DNA of 64,000 nt from Trichomonas vaginalis G3 (taxonomy: Eukaryota > Parabasalia > Trichomonadida > Trichomonadidae): positions 27,013,411 through 27,077,410 of the forward strand of contig NC_067203.1 in assembly GCF_026262505.1 (NCBI RefSeq), written 5' to 3'. The notes below the pieces were generated by a model. The model had not been told where the DNA came from. It saw only the letters and a list, made by a program, of their open reading frames with translations, and made no database searches. Made by a program: the position numbers and the translations under genes. The stretch's first letter is position 1. Each line of letters starts with the position of its first letter. Shown here one piece after another: positions 35,723 to 44,955 of this stretch.

Positions 35723-38700
35723 GACTCTTAGAGAAAATTAAAATAAACTCCCAACAGAGATGGATGGTATGTTATAAACTTGGTGGAAAGTATGAATGTT
35801 CTACGTTAAACCTCAATAATATTGGAACATTACTACATCAGCTCTTGAAGGAGAACTTTATATCAGAGATAGAAGCAAATGCTGCAGGTATTGTTGAAAT
35901 GCACTATGACTTCTTCTTGACAAACATAAAGAATCTTACCGAAATAAAGATGTATGATTTAACAGAATATGAAGGCTTAACGATGTCAGATGTAAAGAAA
36001 GGCAAACCAAAAAAGAGACCATATAGAGATGAAAGCACACTGACAAATGACCAGAAAGCCATTTTGGAAGCTCTTAAGCAAACAGGAAACCCAGCACTTA
36101 TAGAAAGCTTTTGGAAAGATAATGGTGAAAAGAAGTTTTATAAGAAGAGAAGCGGTCAGTTCTGGAAGTATCTTTGCACATTACCTATAAATCTTGAACG
36201 CTACCAAATCTTCAATGAACTGAACAAAAGAACTGCAACACTTATGACAGAGGACAATTGTTTCGTTTATGCTTGCATTCAGGCTGGAGTAAATGAAGAA
36301 ACTATTGACCACATGAGAGAAGTCATTCGTGTTAGAGACTTTCCTCAAAGTAAAGTACAAGAAATTTCTGACGCAACAGGTATAGCATTTAATGTTACCA
36401 TTGGTTATTTCAATGACTCAAGACATAATGAAATAAAGAGATATATACCAAAAGAATGTGAAACTGTTAGAACTATTGACTTACTTCTTGTTGAAGACCA
36501 CTACATGCTAAATGAAAGACTTCCAATGACAACATATTTCATTCGAAACTATATAAGAAATTCTCAAAGCTTGTGGTGGAATGAACATTGAGAAACAGAT
36601 GAAGATTTATACAAAGAGAGAAGATAAATATGTAGTTCGTTATGATAGAACACACCGTATGGGATGTTATGAAAACATTGTGGGAGTGCAAATATTTTGA
36701 ACCTATTTCTTATGGAGAACTTTTCACATATACGACTGACTTATATAAACAGAACCTTGCACCATTTAAAGATTTGACATATGCTCCAAAGTATTGTGTA
36801 CAACTGAAGAAGAAAGCAGAGTCAAAAGAAGTAAATAAAGCTAAATGTAAATTCATACCTGAGCACGTTTTCTTTGCTGACTTTGAGTGTAGTACGGATG
36901 GCTTTCATAAAGCTTTTAACATCTGTTATGACAGTGAAGATGGTTCAGTTAGTGAAAGTATTTGGGGTCAAAACTGTGCAACAGAATTTTTGGAAAGACT
37001 TCCTGACAAGAGTTTAATATATTTCACAACCTCAGTTATGACATAAACTTCATCTTAAGACACATGACAGAAGTGAAAGGAACTCCCATCATTAAAGGTT
37101 CACGAACAATGCAAATAACTGGTTTATAAAGGACGGGCAATTATTATAAAAGACTCTTACAGTGTTATAAATAAGAAGCTTAAACTATTTCCTGCTATGT
37201 TTAACTTACAAACAGGACCGAAAGAAGTATTTCCATATAACTACTACAGCAGTGTTTTGTTAGCAAATGACAACAGAACTGGTGTCATTTCTGAAGCATG
37301 TAAGTTTATCCATGATGCAGATACATTTATGAAGAACATAGATTCCATCAAAGGTTGCAGAATAGATGAAAACCACTTCGACTTAGAAAAATATAGCACG
37401 TTTTACTGCAAACAAGATGTAAGAATTTTAAGAGAAGGTTTTGTAAAGTTCCGCAATGACTTATTGAAAGAGTTTGATTTAAACGTTTATGACTACGTTA
37501 GTATTTGTTCTATTGCTAACAAATTGTTTGAGAACAGAGTATACTTCCCGAATGGAAATCTTTATGACCTCTCAAATAAACCAAGAGAATTTATTTCGAG
37601 ATGCATTCAAGGTGGAAGATGTATGTTGTCAGATAACATGAAACAAAAGAGCAAAAAGAAACTCATTGCTGACTTCGACACTGTTTCATTATATCCTTCA
37701 GCTATAGCAAGACTTTATACTTTAGAAGGTATTCCAAAAGTATTGAAGGAAGAAATGTTAAGCACAGAGTATCTCATGAGACATTTATTCGATGACGACC
37801 AAAAGGAACCCATTGGTGAAAAGTTTATGTCTGGCTTCTTTGTTCTCATTAAGATAACAGAGATTGGTATACCCAGACACTTTCATTTAATAGTTTGCGA
37901 CCCTGAACTAAATCCAGAACTTAACGTTCCAAGAAGTTCAAACACTTGCTGTCTCATGTATGTTGACCATATAACATTACAAGACCTCATAAAATATCAA
38001 GGTGTCAAATGTGAAGTGTTGCAAGGATACTATTACGATGGAAACAGAGATATGAGAATAAGAGATGAAGTAAAGAAGTTGTTTGAGTTAAGGTTAAAGT
38101 ATAAGAAAGAAGAAAACCCCTTACAAGAAATTATAAAACTCATTCTGAACAGCATTTATGGCAAAACTATTCTATCTCCTATTGAGTCAAAAATAACCAT
38201 AGTAGATGACAAAGATGCTATAAGATATGCTATAAGAAATTACAACCATATAGTGAAGTTCGAAGGTTTGGATGGTTCAGATAAAACTATTTTCAAGCTA
38301 ACGAAAAGCATTTGCAGACACTTTAACTTCTGTCCACTTGGTGTTAATATTCTGTCTATGTCAAAACGTATTATGAATGAAGTATTCTGTACTGCAGAGG
38401 ACATGGGACTTCAAATCTTTTACCAGGATACCGACAGTATGCACTTATATAATGAAGACATCCCAAAGCTTGCAGCAGAGTTTAAGAAGAGATATGGTCG
38501 CGAACTTATAGGAAAGAACCTTGGTCAATTTCATAGCGACTTTGCAGAAATAACACCTGGAAAACAAAGTTTAGCTTATAAAAGTATTTTCTGTGGAAAG
38601 AAGACCTACATAGACTTACTCACTAATGATTTAAATGAAGTTGCATTTCACTGCAGAATGAAAGGCGTGAAGCAAGATGTTATTGCTTTAACCGCTAATG

Positions 38701-38933
38701 AAATGTTTCCTGAAGCTATACAATGCTATTACAATGAAGATAAGAACATTCACATACCTGTTGGAACATATGACAAAGACTCTGAGTTCAGTTTAATGAA
38801 ACTTTACAAAGCACTTTATGATGGTCAAGAGATTGCATTCGACTTATGTAAGTCATGTCAACCTTGCTTTGCTGAAAAGTTCAACTTTTCAATAACGACT
38901 AAAACAAGCTTTATTCGTAAGTTGAAGTTCTGA
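35719..38933 (+). pseudogene. protein-primed family B DNA polymerase of element B (broken)
   Basis: N-terminal OTU/papain-like module (NCFVYACIQAGVNEETID ... VEDHYMLNERLP). The exonuclease domain opens with FADFECSTD and closes with TFYCKQDVRILREGF. Palm motifs: A DFDTVSLYPSAIARL, B KLILNSIYGKT, C YQDTDSMHLY. A TPR2-type insertion between A and B is likely. Replicates the element from a protein primer. Broken. Confidence 0.95.
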
Positions 38934-38993
38934 GGTCATTTATTTTTGTCAGCAATGAGGTCATTTGTGATAAAAATAAAGCTAGCGTAGATT

Positions 38994-39851
38994 TTACAAT
39001 ACTGCGATGGTAGAGTTTAAGAGTTGTGCTTCAATGTAGAGACAGTCCTTCCCATCTGGAGGCAAGAACACTGGACATTTATGGTCATGAGTGGAGAACA
39101 TGTCTATCCAAAACTCACGATTGAAGCCAGTTAATTTATAGTATTTAGGGTTAGGAAGTGGTGAAGTTCTTGTATGACCAATGAACTCATTTTCAACGCC
39201 TTTGGCTATATTAGAGTAAAGTATTGCTTGCTTTCTATCCCAAATGCCAGGTGTTACAATCTTTGAAAATTCATTTTTCCTCGGAAGCATTGCATCATAA
39301 TTGAAAACATTCTTAAAATCATCACTTGGTTCGGAGATTTGAAATCTTATACGTAATGGATTTTCTTTCTTTTTAGCGACTTCATTGAATGGTGAGAATA
39401 CAATGAATTGACAGTCATGAGTTCCATCTTCATTTTCATTAAATTCATAATGAAAGTCTATAAGTTGTGGCTGACTACCTTCTTCTTTCAGTTGTGCAAG
39501 AAACTCACGTAAAGGCTGTAAAGTTTGTACTTCAATATTGAACTTTTTCTCGAACATCTCATTAAATGAAATCATACATTGCAACAATGTTGTATCGTCT
39601 TTAAAGTATTTGTATATGTGAATGTTTTGGGCGCTTAAAGACTGTTCGTCATTTTCTATCTCGACTTGAAGTATAAAGTCAACCTTTCTGAAAGCACGTG
39701 TTATATACATAGATGTTATGCCAATGTACTTCTCTTCATTTATGTTCACAATCCAGTCTGTTGGAAACTTAAACGTTACTCTGTTCCCCTTTATTTTGAC
39801 GTCAGGGTTTTCACTACTGAACGCAACAGATAAAGGTATTTGTCTATACAT
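38994..39851 (-). CDS. conserved structural-type protein, P-x2-W family, B copy 2 (285 aa)
   Basis: MYRQIPLSVAFSSENPD..., then FPTDWIVNINEEKYIGITSM. The C-terminal half has PKYYKLTGFNREFWIDMFS and VFLPPDGKDCLYIEAQLL. Uninterrupted, beta-rich. Paralogue of 23,111-23,991 in the same element. Start motif TTTTTATCCAAACTAA. Likely a virion component; penton or minor capsid possible. Confidence 0.65.
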   Translation of the reverse strand: MYRQIPLSVAFSSENPDVKIKGNRVTFKFPTDWIVNINEEKYIGITSMYITRAFRKVDFILQVEIENDEQSLSAQNIHIYKYFKDDTTLLQCMISFNEMFEKKFNIEVQTLQPLREFLAQLKEEGSQPQLIDFHYEFNENEDGTHDCQFIVFSPFNEVAKKKENPLRIRFQISEPSDDFKNVFNYDAMLPRKNEFSKIVTPGIWDRKQAILYSNIAKGVENEFIGHTRTSPLPNPKYYKLTGFNREFWIDMFSTHDHKCPVFLPPDGKDCLYIEAQLLNSTIAVL

Positions 39852-39875
39852 TTAGTTTGGATAAAAATAAACCAT

Positions 39876-40136
39876 TTACTCTTTCTTTGCTTTTGCTTCT
39901 TTAGCTTTTGCTTCAGCTTCTTCTCTAGCTTTCTTCGCCAGTAGTCTTGGGTTCTTTTGTCTTCCAGCAGCTAATGCAGCAAGTTGTTTTTCACTAAGTT
40001 TTCTCTTTGGTCTCTCTGGCTTTTGTTCTTGTTTTTGTTCCTTCAGTTCGGATAAAATTTGCTCGCGAATTTCTTTCTTCAATGCTTCAACATCTATGAC
40101 ACCTTGGGTCTTGTCCGTAGGGCTTGTCTGAGTCAT
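39876..40136 (-). CDS. small basic core-type protein (86 aa)
   Basis: Acidic/helical N-terminus, then KRKLSEKQLAALAAGRQK and a Lys/Ala/Glu-rich tail (KAREEAEAKAKEAKAKKE). It looks like a DNA-condensing or scaffold-type protein. Start motif TTTTTTATCTGCAGTCAA. Divergent from the next gene. Confidence 0.55.
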   Translation of the reverse strand: MTQTSPTDKTQGVIDVEALKKEIREQILSELKEQKQEQKPERPKRKLSEKQLAALAAGRQKNPRLLAKKAREEAEAKAKEAKAKKE

Positions 40137-40181
40137 TTGACTGCAGATAAAAAACTAAATTAAAACTTTAACCGATGTAAA

Positions 40182-40616
40182 ATGAGCTTGTCAAAATCAG
40201 AGCGAGAGTCTATTATATTAAATGACGCAAGAGGAATACAACATCCTTTCTATTACGTAAGTCAGAGTAAAGATGGTAAAATATACGTAAGAAAAAGAAA
40301 GGTACCATTAGCGAATGCAGAGAGCGACAACATTAAGGTGCATGGCAAGGGTGAAGTCCACGAAGCCCATATAAAACCTTCTGTTCAAACTGAAAAGTCA
40401 ATAGAACCAGAAGAAAAGAAGCCAGATGTACTTTCAATAACGAACCAAGAGCTTATTGCAAAGTTCGTGAATTTCATTGAAAAACAAACCGAGTCAAAGA
40501 ACCCTGACCCACCAGTGAAAGAAGTTGAGACAAAAGAGAATGTACAGTTCATTGAAAATGTCAAGAAACAACTTCCACCACGAATGCCAAGAAGAAGAGT
40601 GAGAATAATGAAGTAA
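40182..40616 (+). CDS. basic protein with SII/RKRK motif (144 aa)
   Basis: KSERESIILNDARGIQHPFY then KDGKIYVRKRKVPL, the same short module as in 13,237-13,818 of A. The C-terminus is strongly basic (PPRMPRRRVRIMK). Located just before the capsid gene. Possibly virion core or capsid assembly. Function unknown. Confidence 0.55.
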   Translation: MSLSKSERESIILNDARGIQHPFYYVSQSKDGKIYVRKRKVPLANAESDNIKVHGKGEVHEAHIKPSVQTEKSIEPEEKKPDVLSITNQELIAKFVNFIEKQTESKNPDPPVKEVETKENVQFIENVKKQLPPRMPRRRVRIMK

Positions 40617-40643
40617 ATAGATATTTTTATCTGAAGTAAATAC

Positions 40644-42218
40644 ATGCAGAACGAACAGCTAAACGAATTTACTCCAGCAGAGCATATTCATCAGATTCGC
40701 TCATATTTCGATATCATAGACAATGCAGTTCAAATTGGTGACACTAATAGAAAATATTCTGACGCAAAGATTCCATCACAACCTGGAACTGCTAAAGATA
40801 ACACATGGGTAACATTCAATCTCTCACCTCCTGGTGAAAATATGTTGGACCTTTACAATACATTCATTACGTATAAAATGGAAGGTCAATTTATTGCAGA
40901 TAAAGAAATTGGTTCAGGTTCCAATAAAACAAACCCACCAGGATTTTGGATTGGTTTCGATGACGCTTTCTATGCAGTTGCTGGATATCAAATCCTTGCA
41001 AATGGTCGTATCGTATATTCTCAAGACAACGCAAGAGAAGAAGCATATATAACTTCAAACTCACAAACTACCGAACAAATAAAGAAAGTCGATGTTTTTT
41101 CAAAGACTCGACATGAAGATGTATGGAGTCGTTCGGGAACATGCAGAACAGGACAAATTGTTAGTGGTCCAATTACAGCAGGAAAATCATTTGATTTTAA
41201 GCTTCGTTTAAGAATTCCTGTTAGAAAGTTTTTACCATTAGAAGCTATAAGATTTATTCCTGCATTTGCTGGTAACATTCAGCTTAAAGTAAAGTTCAGT
41301 AGCGACGCATTACAATGCACATCTATATCTGTAAATGATATCATTGCTTTCAATCCAACTCTTAAAGTTGCATTTGCTTCAGATTCAAATCCACCGACAA
41401 ATAAATTTGTTCCATGGAATGAACCATTTACTATGATAACGAAGGCAGTAGAAGCTAGTGGAACAGTTACTATTACAACTGTAACCCAGCAACTATTTCG
41501 AACAAAGATGGATTTTAATGAATGTTTCATTCATCCAAAGTCATTCTCTTTAGACCCTAACATTTATACAGAACTTGTAGAACATTATACAAACGAGGCT
41601 TTATGTTTTCCTGTTAAAGTTATGGATTGGATTCCTATGGACGGTTCATTCTCAAAGAATACAGATAGTTCAAGTGCAACATTTACAGCAGCTTATACGC
41701 CTATTAATGTTAAAAGTATTTGGGCACTATTTAGAAAGAAAGACAACTATTATGTTAATTTTGAGAACCCTAAGTTTAAATATCTTCAGCTTTCCATGGG
41801 AGCTTATGGAAATATGCCTGCAGAACCTGAAAAATCATATGGACCTGTATTTTATGAAATGGTTGCGAACGCTTGCAATACAAACAATGATATGATTGGA
41901 TTTAATGAAGATGTTATGAGGTCATTGGTGGATGATGGTAGTGTGGAACATAAATGGGATAGCTATGACAACACACATTTCTTATGTGGTTTTCCAACAG
42001 AAGTGGACTTTTGCTTCCAGCAAGGTCAAACATCTACTGCTCCAATAACATACAAATTGTCTGTTAAAGGACCTATTGAACTAGCAACTGAAAATGTACC
42101 AAAGCCACTTATTGGATTTATGAGGGATTGTTGCTTTGCCATTCAGGTGCGTGCTAATGGAATCCCAATAATAAGATTAGATGACTATAACTTAGCTACG
42201 GACGACAGTGAGGAATAA
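40644..42218 (+). CDS. major capsid protein of element B (524 aa)
   Basis: Beta-rich throughout. The length of about 520 aa and the position fit the double jelly-roll capsid of Polintons. Characteristic stretches include DNAVQIGDTNRKYSDAKIP, GNIQLKVKFSSDAL, HPKSFSLDPNIYTELVEHYT and FAIQVRANGIPIIRL. Start motif TTTTTATCTGAAGTAAATAC. Uninterrupted. It would form the hexons of the capsid. Confidence 0.8.
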   Translation: MQNEQLNEFTPAEHIHQIRSYFDIIDNAVQIGDTNRKYSDAKIPSQPGTAKDNTWVTFNLSPPGENMLDLYNTFITYKMEGQFIADKEIGSGSNKTNPPGFWIGFDDAFYAVAGYQILANGRIVYSQDNAREEAYITSNSQTTEQIKKVDVFSKTRHEDVWSRSGTCRTGQIVSGPITAGKSFDFKLRLRIPVRKFLPLEAIRFIPAFAGNIQLKVKFSSDALQCTSISVNDIIAFNPTLKVAFASDSNPPTNKFVPWNEPFTMITKAVEASGTVTITTVTQQLFRTKMDFNECFIHPKSFSLDPNIYTELVEHYTNEALCFPVKVMDWIPMDGSFSKNTDSSSATFTAAYTPINVKSIWALFRKKDNYYVNFENPKFKYLQLSMGAYGNMPAEPEKSYGPVFYEMVANACNTNNDMIGFNEDVMRSLVDDGSVEHKWDSYDNTHFLCGFPTEVDFCFQQGQTSTAPITYKLSVKGPIELATENVPKPLIGFMRDCCFAIQVRANGIPIIRLDDYNLATDDSEE

Positions 42219-42248
42219 AGGATGAACGTTTATTTTTAAAGCTTATAA

Positions 42249-42704
42249 ATGAGTTCTTCATCAAGCTCTCGTGAACCTTCACCATCTATGAAACAAACTT
42301 TACCAAACGATTATGGAGCACCTATTGAATATTTCTTACGAGCTGCACAATGGCAAAGAGCAGTCTCACCAAGGTTAGGTGTTCCACCAGCTCCTGTCAA
42401 AAATAGCATTTGGTCAAGTCCTTATATAAGATATGGTCTCCCACTAGGTTTGCTAGCTACAGCAGGAGCAGTTATGATGTTGAAAAGAAATAAAGCAAAT
42501 GTTGTAAATAATACTGAAGTAGCTGAAGTTAAACAAACTCCGACGCCTTCACAAACAACACCTTCACAAGCAAAACCTTCAATGACTCCTGAACCTATGG
42601 AAGTACAAACTCCTGTTCAAAAGTCAACTCCTAAACCGACTCCAACATTTAAACCAGAACCTACGCCTCAAATAAATCGTAAAACTCCTGCGTTTCCTTA
42701 CTGA
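42249..42704 (+). CDS. membrane-anchored Pro/Thr-rich protein (151 aa)
   Basis: Ser-rich start, an aromatic segment, then one membrane span (YIRYGLPLGLLATAGAVMML) near residues 58-77, followed by a Lys-rich stop and a long Pro/Thr/Gln tail with PTPSQTTPSQAKPS repeats. Start after TTTTTAAAGCTTATAA. Possibly a virion membrane or vertex protein. Function unknown. Confidence 0.55.
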   Translation: MSSSSSSREPSPSMKQTLPNDYGAPIEYFLRAAQWQRAVSPRLGVPPAPVKNSIWSSPYIRYGLPLGLLATAGAVMMLKRNKANVVNNTEVAEVKQTPTPSQTTPSQAKPSMTPEPMEVQTPVQKSTPKPTPTFKPEPTPQINRKTPAFPY

Positions 42705-42751
42705 AAAATAACGTTATTTTTATTTTATTTGAACATTTTTATTTGATTGAA

Positions 42752-42988
42752 ATGACGACTAAAGTCACTGAAGCAATGAAACAAAAGTTTTTGGTAGAAT
42801 ACATTAAATCAGGAATTATTCCAGAAGGTTTTTACGTTCATACTATGAAGGATGGTAGAGTTCAGTTTAGAAAGATAAAGCAACCATTAGATAGAGAAGG
42901 AATTTTGAGAAAGATTAAACTTCATGAGGACAACATTGCTGAACTTAAGAAGAAGTTAGAAGAGTTGGAGAAAGGAAGAGAGTTATAA
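42752..42988 (+). CDS. small protein with coiled-coil tail (78 aa)
   Basis: MTTKVTEAMKQKFLVEYIKSG then VHTMKDGRVQFRKIKQPL, a weaker version of the SII/RKRK module. It ends in a coiled coil (EDNIAELKKKLEELEKGREL). Start motif TTTTTATTTGATTGAA. Its 3' end lies in the right inverted end of B. Confidence 0.55.
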   Translation: MTTKVTEAMKQKFLVEYIKSGIIPEGFYVHTMKDGRVQFRKIKQPLDREGILRKIKLHEDNIAELKKKLEELEKGREL

Positions 42989-43004
42989 AGCAATGAATTC
43001 AACG

Positions 43005-43064
43005 GGTGAAAAAAGAGGTGAAAAAAGAGGTGAGATTTCACCACTTCACCTAAATTTAAATGGA
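43005..43064. repeat. nested palindrome, AGGTGA type, in the right end of B
   Basis: GGGTGAAAAAAGAGGTGAAA, AGAGGTGAGA, then inverted TTCACCACTTCACCT. It takes the place of the TGTTAGA-type palindrome of the left end. Confidence 0.8.
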
Positions 43065-43147
43065 TGTTTTCATACGTGTGAGGGTGGTGATATCATTAAT
43101 TTTTTATTTTATTTTTAAGTTTACTGAAAATTTTTATTTGGATGTAA

Positions 43148-43432
43148 ATGACAGAACAAAAGCAACTCATTCGAATTCCACAGTATAACAAACATACATT
43201 TAAACATTTATTCTTCCTTCCTGAGCATAACATGTTCTTTCAAATACATCCGAGACCAGTTGACTTTTCATTGACTGTTTATAAAGATAGAAATAGTTAT
43301 ATCATTAAACCATACGATGACGAAGGTAAGTTATGTAAATTGTACGTTAAGAAGTTAGAGAAAGTTTATGGCTTCAAGTATGACTACAATAGGGTTAACA
43401 CTGATGATGAAGATATTGAGGAAAATTTATGA
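43148..43432 (+). CDS. 94-aa protein of the inverted end (right copy)
   Basis: Same protein as at 21,944-22,228, with the same start motif (TTTTTATTTGGATGTAA). Being in both ends, it gives the element two copies of one gene. No family recognised. Confidence 0.65.
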   Translation: MTEQKQLIRIPQYNKHTFKHLFFLPEHNMFFQIHPRPVDFSLTVYKDRNSYIIKPYDDEGKLCKLYVKKLEKVYGFKYDYNRVNTDDEDIEENL

Positions 43433-43666
43433 GAACATTAGTGAAGTTGTTAGTGAGAACGATAGTGAGAACGTTTATTTTTACATTAGTGAGTTCGTTA
43501 GTGAAGTGAAGTGGGTGGTGGTTTTGTAAATATTTAAGGTTAAGTTAGTGTTGTCGTTTGTGTTGTAAAATATACGTTAACGGTTTCGTAAAGTGTCAAA
43601 TTCACAAGTATTGGGTAAGGTGGAACGCAGTGCCACAATACCCAAGACTTGTATACTAACTATTCG

Positions 43667-44664
43667 AATAATATTTTTAATTATAAATCCTTATTTTTGC
43701 ATGTTTTATATACAGATGTAGAAAGAAAAACGAATAAAGTGTTATTTCAAAAACAAGCATGTCATGAAGCTTTTTGTCAGAATGAATTAAATAAAGTGTA
43801 ATAATCTGTAGGGTGAATGTATAAACATGCAACAATTCTTTAGGTAAGAAATCAAATTTGATATAATATAATTTCGGGACTCAGTTGGCTAGGCTTGCCC
43901 TTCGGGCAAGCCTAGCCAACTTCGGCAAAATAAATATATTATGATTATAGGAAATGAGTTTATACAAATAAATTTAATTGTGAGTGATTAATATTATATT
44001 TTAAAGATTATTATGTAAAATATAAGATAGACTTTTAACTAAATCGAAGTAATTTAGAGAACTATTTGAGATTTTAGAGATTTTTCAAATGAAATATTGA
44101 AAACAAAGAATTTATTAAGAATTTGTTGTGAAATGAATACACTTCGGTAAGGCATTAGATTGGCGTGATAATTGACAAAATTGGAGCTGAAGTTTGGTTC
44201 ACAAATGAAGAATAGGTCTAAGCTATAACAAAAAATTGTAATATATTTGAAAATCTAATAGCTTTATTCAGTAATTTGATATCGATGCGATCATAGATAT
44301 TGATTTGAGTATTAAATTCGAAATTTTGTAATTTATAATGATATTTAGGAGCTGTAAAGCTAAAGACTAATTAAGTATATGATGACAAAGAACTTGCTAG
44401 AGATTAAAATCTAAAATTTTATAATTTTTTAAAATTAAATTGAAACTACATGAACATATTAAGAATCTTTTAAAGTATACTGGCACTCCAATAAGTCATT
44501 AGTTCAATGTGTAGTTAGTATCCATAATTTCGGTACCAAAGGTCTACGCCCCTCGGAACCAAAATTACTAGAATTTACAAAAACCGTTTGACACGTAAAT
44601 ACATTTGACATTTACAAAAAATAAAAAACAATTTTTTAAAAAATAAACTTAAAAATTAACGTTA

Positions 44665-44669
<5 letters not shown>
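43667..44669. other. gene-free host DNA, right flank of B
   Basis: Continuation of the host sequence that ends at 21,714. No credible ORF. It contains a perfect 17-bp stem with a TTC loop (43,884-43,920, arm GTTGGCTAGGCTTGCCC) and a weaker hairpin at about 44,525-44,568 (TAATTTCGGTACC...). Otherwise simple AT-rich sequence. Confidence 0.6.
43884..43920. repeat. perfect 17-bp hairpin
   Basis: Arms GTTGGCTAGGCTTGCCC and its exact complement with a TTC loop. GC-rich against an AT-rich background. Confidence 0.85.
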
Positions 44670-44695
<26 letters not shown>

Positions 44696-44955
44696 GGTAG
44701 TGGGGCTTCCAGGCACTTCGTGCCCTCTAGCCCCGAAGATGTTTAGTATAAATGAAGTTTTTATTCGGAAAATTGTTAGTCTTCTGGTGTGAATTCGGAG
44801 GACTCTTCTTCTTCCTCCATTGCTTCTGGGAAGAAGCCTTCTTCTGGGTCGAAAACATTATATAATGTGTCGCTTTTCACAAATTATATATGTTTTCATG
44901 TTTTGTCACTTTTCTGTCACTTTTCGGGTAAAAACATTTTTATTATTATATATAA
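44670..44955. repeat. left terminus of element D
   Basis: A-run, then the nested hairpin GGGGCTTCC-AGGCACTTCGTGCCC-TCTAGCCCC, then sequence shared with the right end (GAAGATGTTTAGTATAAATG). A short acidic reading on the reverse strand (FDPEEGFFPEAMEEEEESS) is too small to call. Ends with GTCACTTTTCTGTCACTTTT and a start motif for the next gene. Confidence 0.75.

Larger units (their letters stand above)
21715..43661. mobile_element. Polinton/Maverick element B, full length
   Basis: 21,947 bp. It begins AGTTAGTATACAAG and ends with the inverted complement, the AG...CT ends usual for Polintons. It is flanked by a 5-bp duplication ATTCG (21,710-21,714 and 43,662-43,666). The inverted ends are about 0.7 kb and include an identical 94-aa ORF in each arm, so insertion was recent. 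It encodes capsid, ATPase, integrase, polymerase, fibre, KilA-N and other genes. Broken, with about ten to fifteen breaks. Confidence 0.95.
42965..43661. repeat. right inverted end of element B
   Basis: Inverted match to 21,715-22,411, apart from the palindrome slot at about 43,005-43,064. Ends ...CTTGTATACTAACT, then the target duplicate ATTCG. Confidence 0.9.

Noticed and set aside
21715-43661. Search for an adenain-type maturation protease in B
   Set aside because: No ORF shows a convincing His...Asp/Glu...Cys pattern of that family; only the OTU-like module of the polymerase was suggestive.
44525-44568. Hairpin with arms TAATTTCGGTACC
   Set aside because: Only 11 of 13 bp match with a long loop; too weak to list as a firm hairpin.
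44740-44880. Short acidic reverse-strand reading beside the left end of D
   Set aside because: Protein-like (FDPEEGFFPEAMEEEEESS) but under 40 codons, without a clear ATG or a copy in A.
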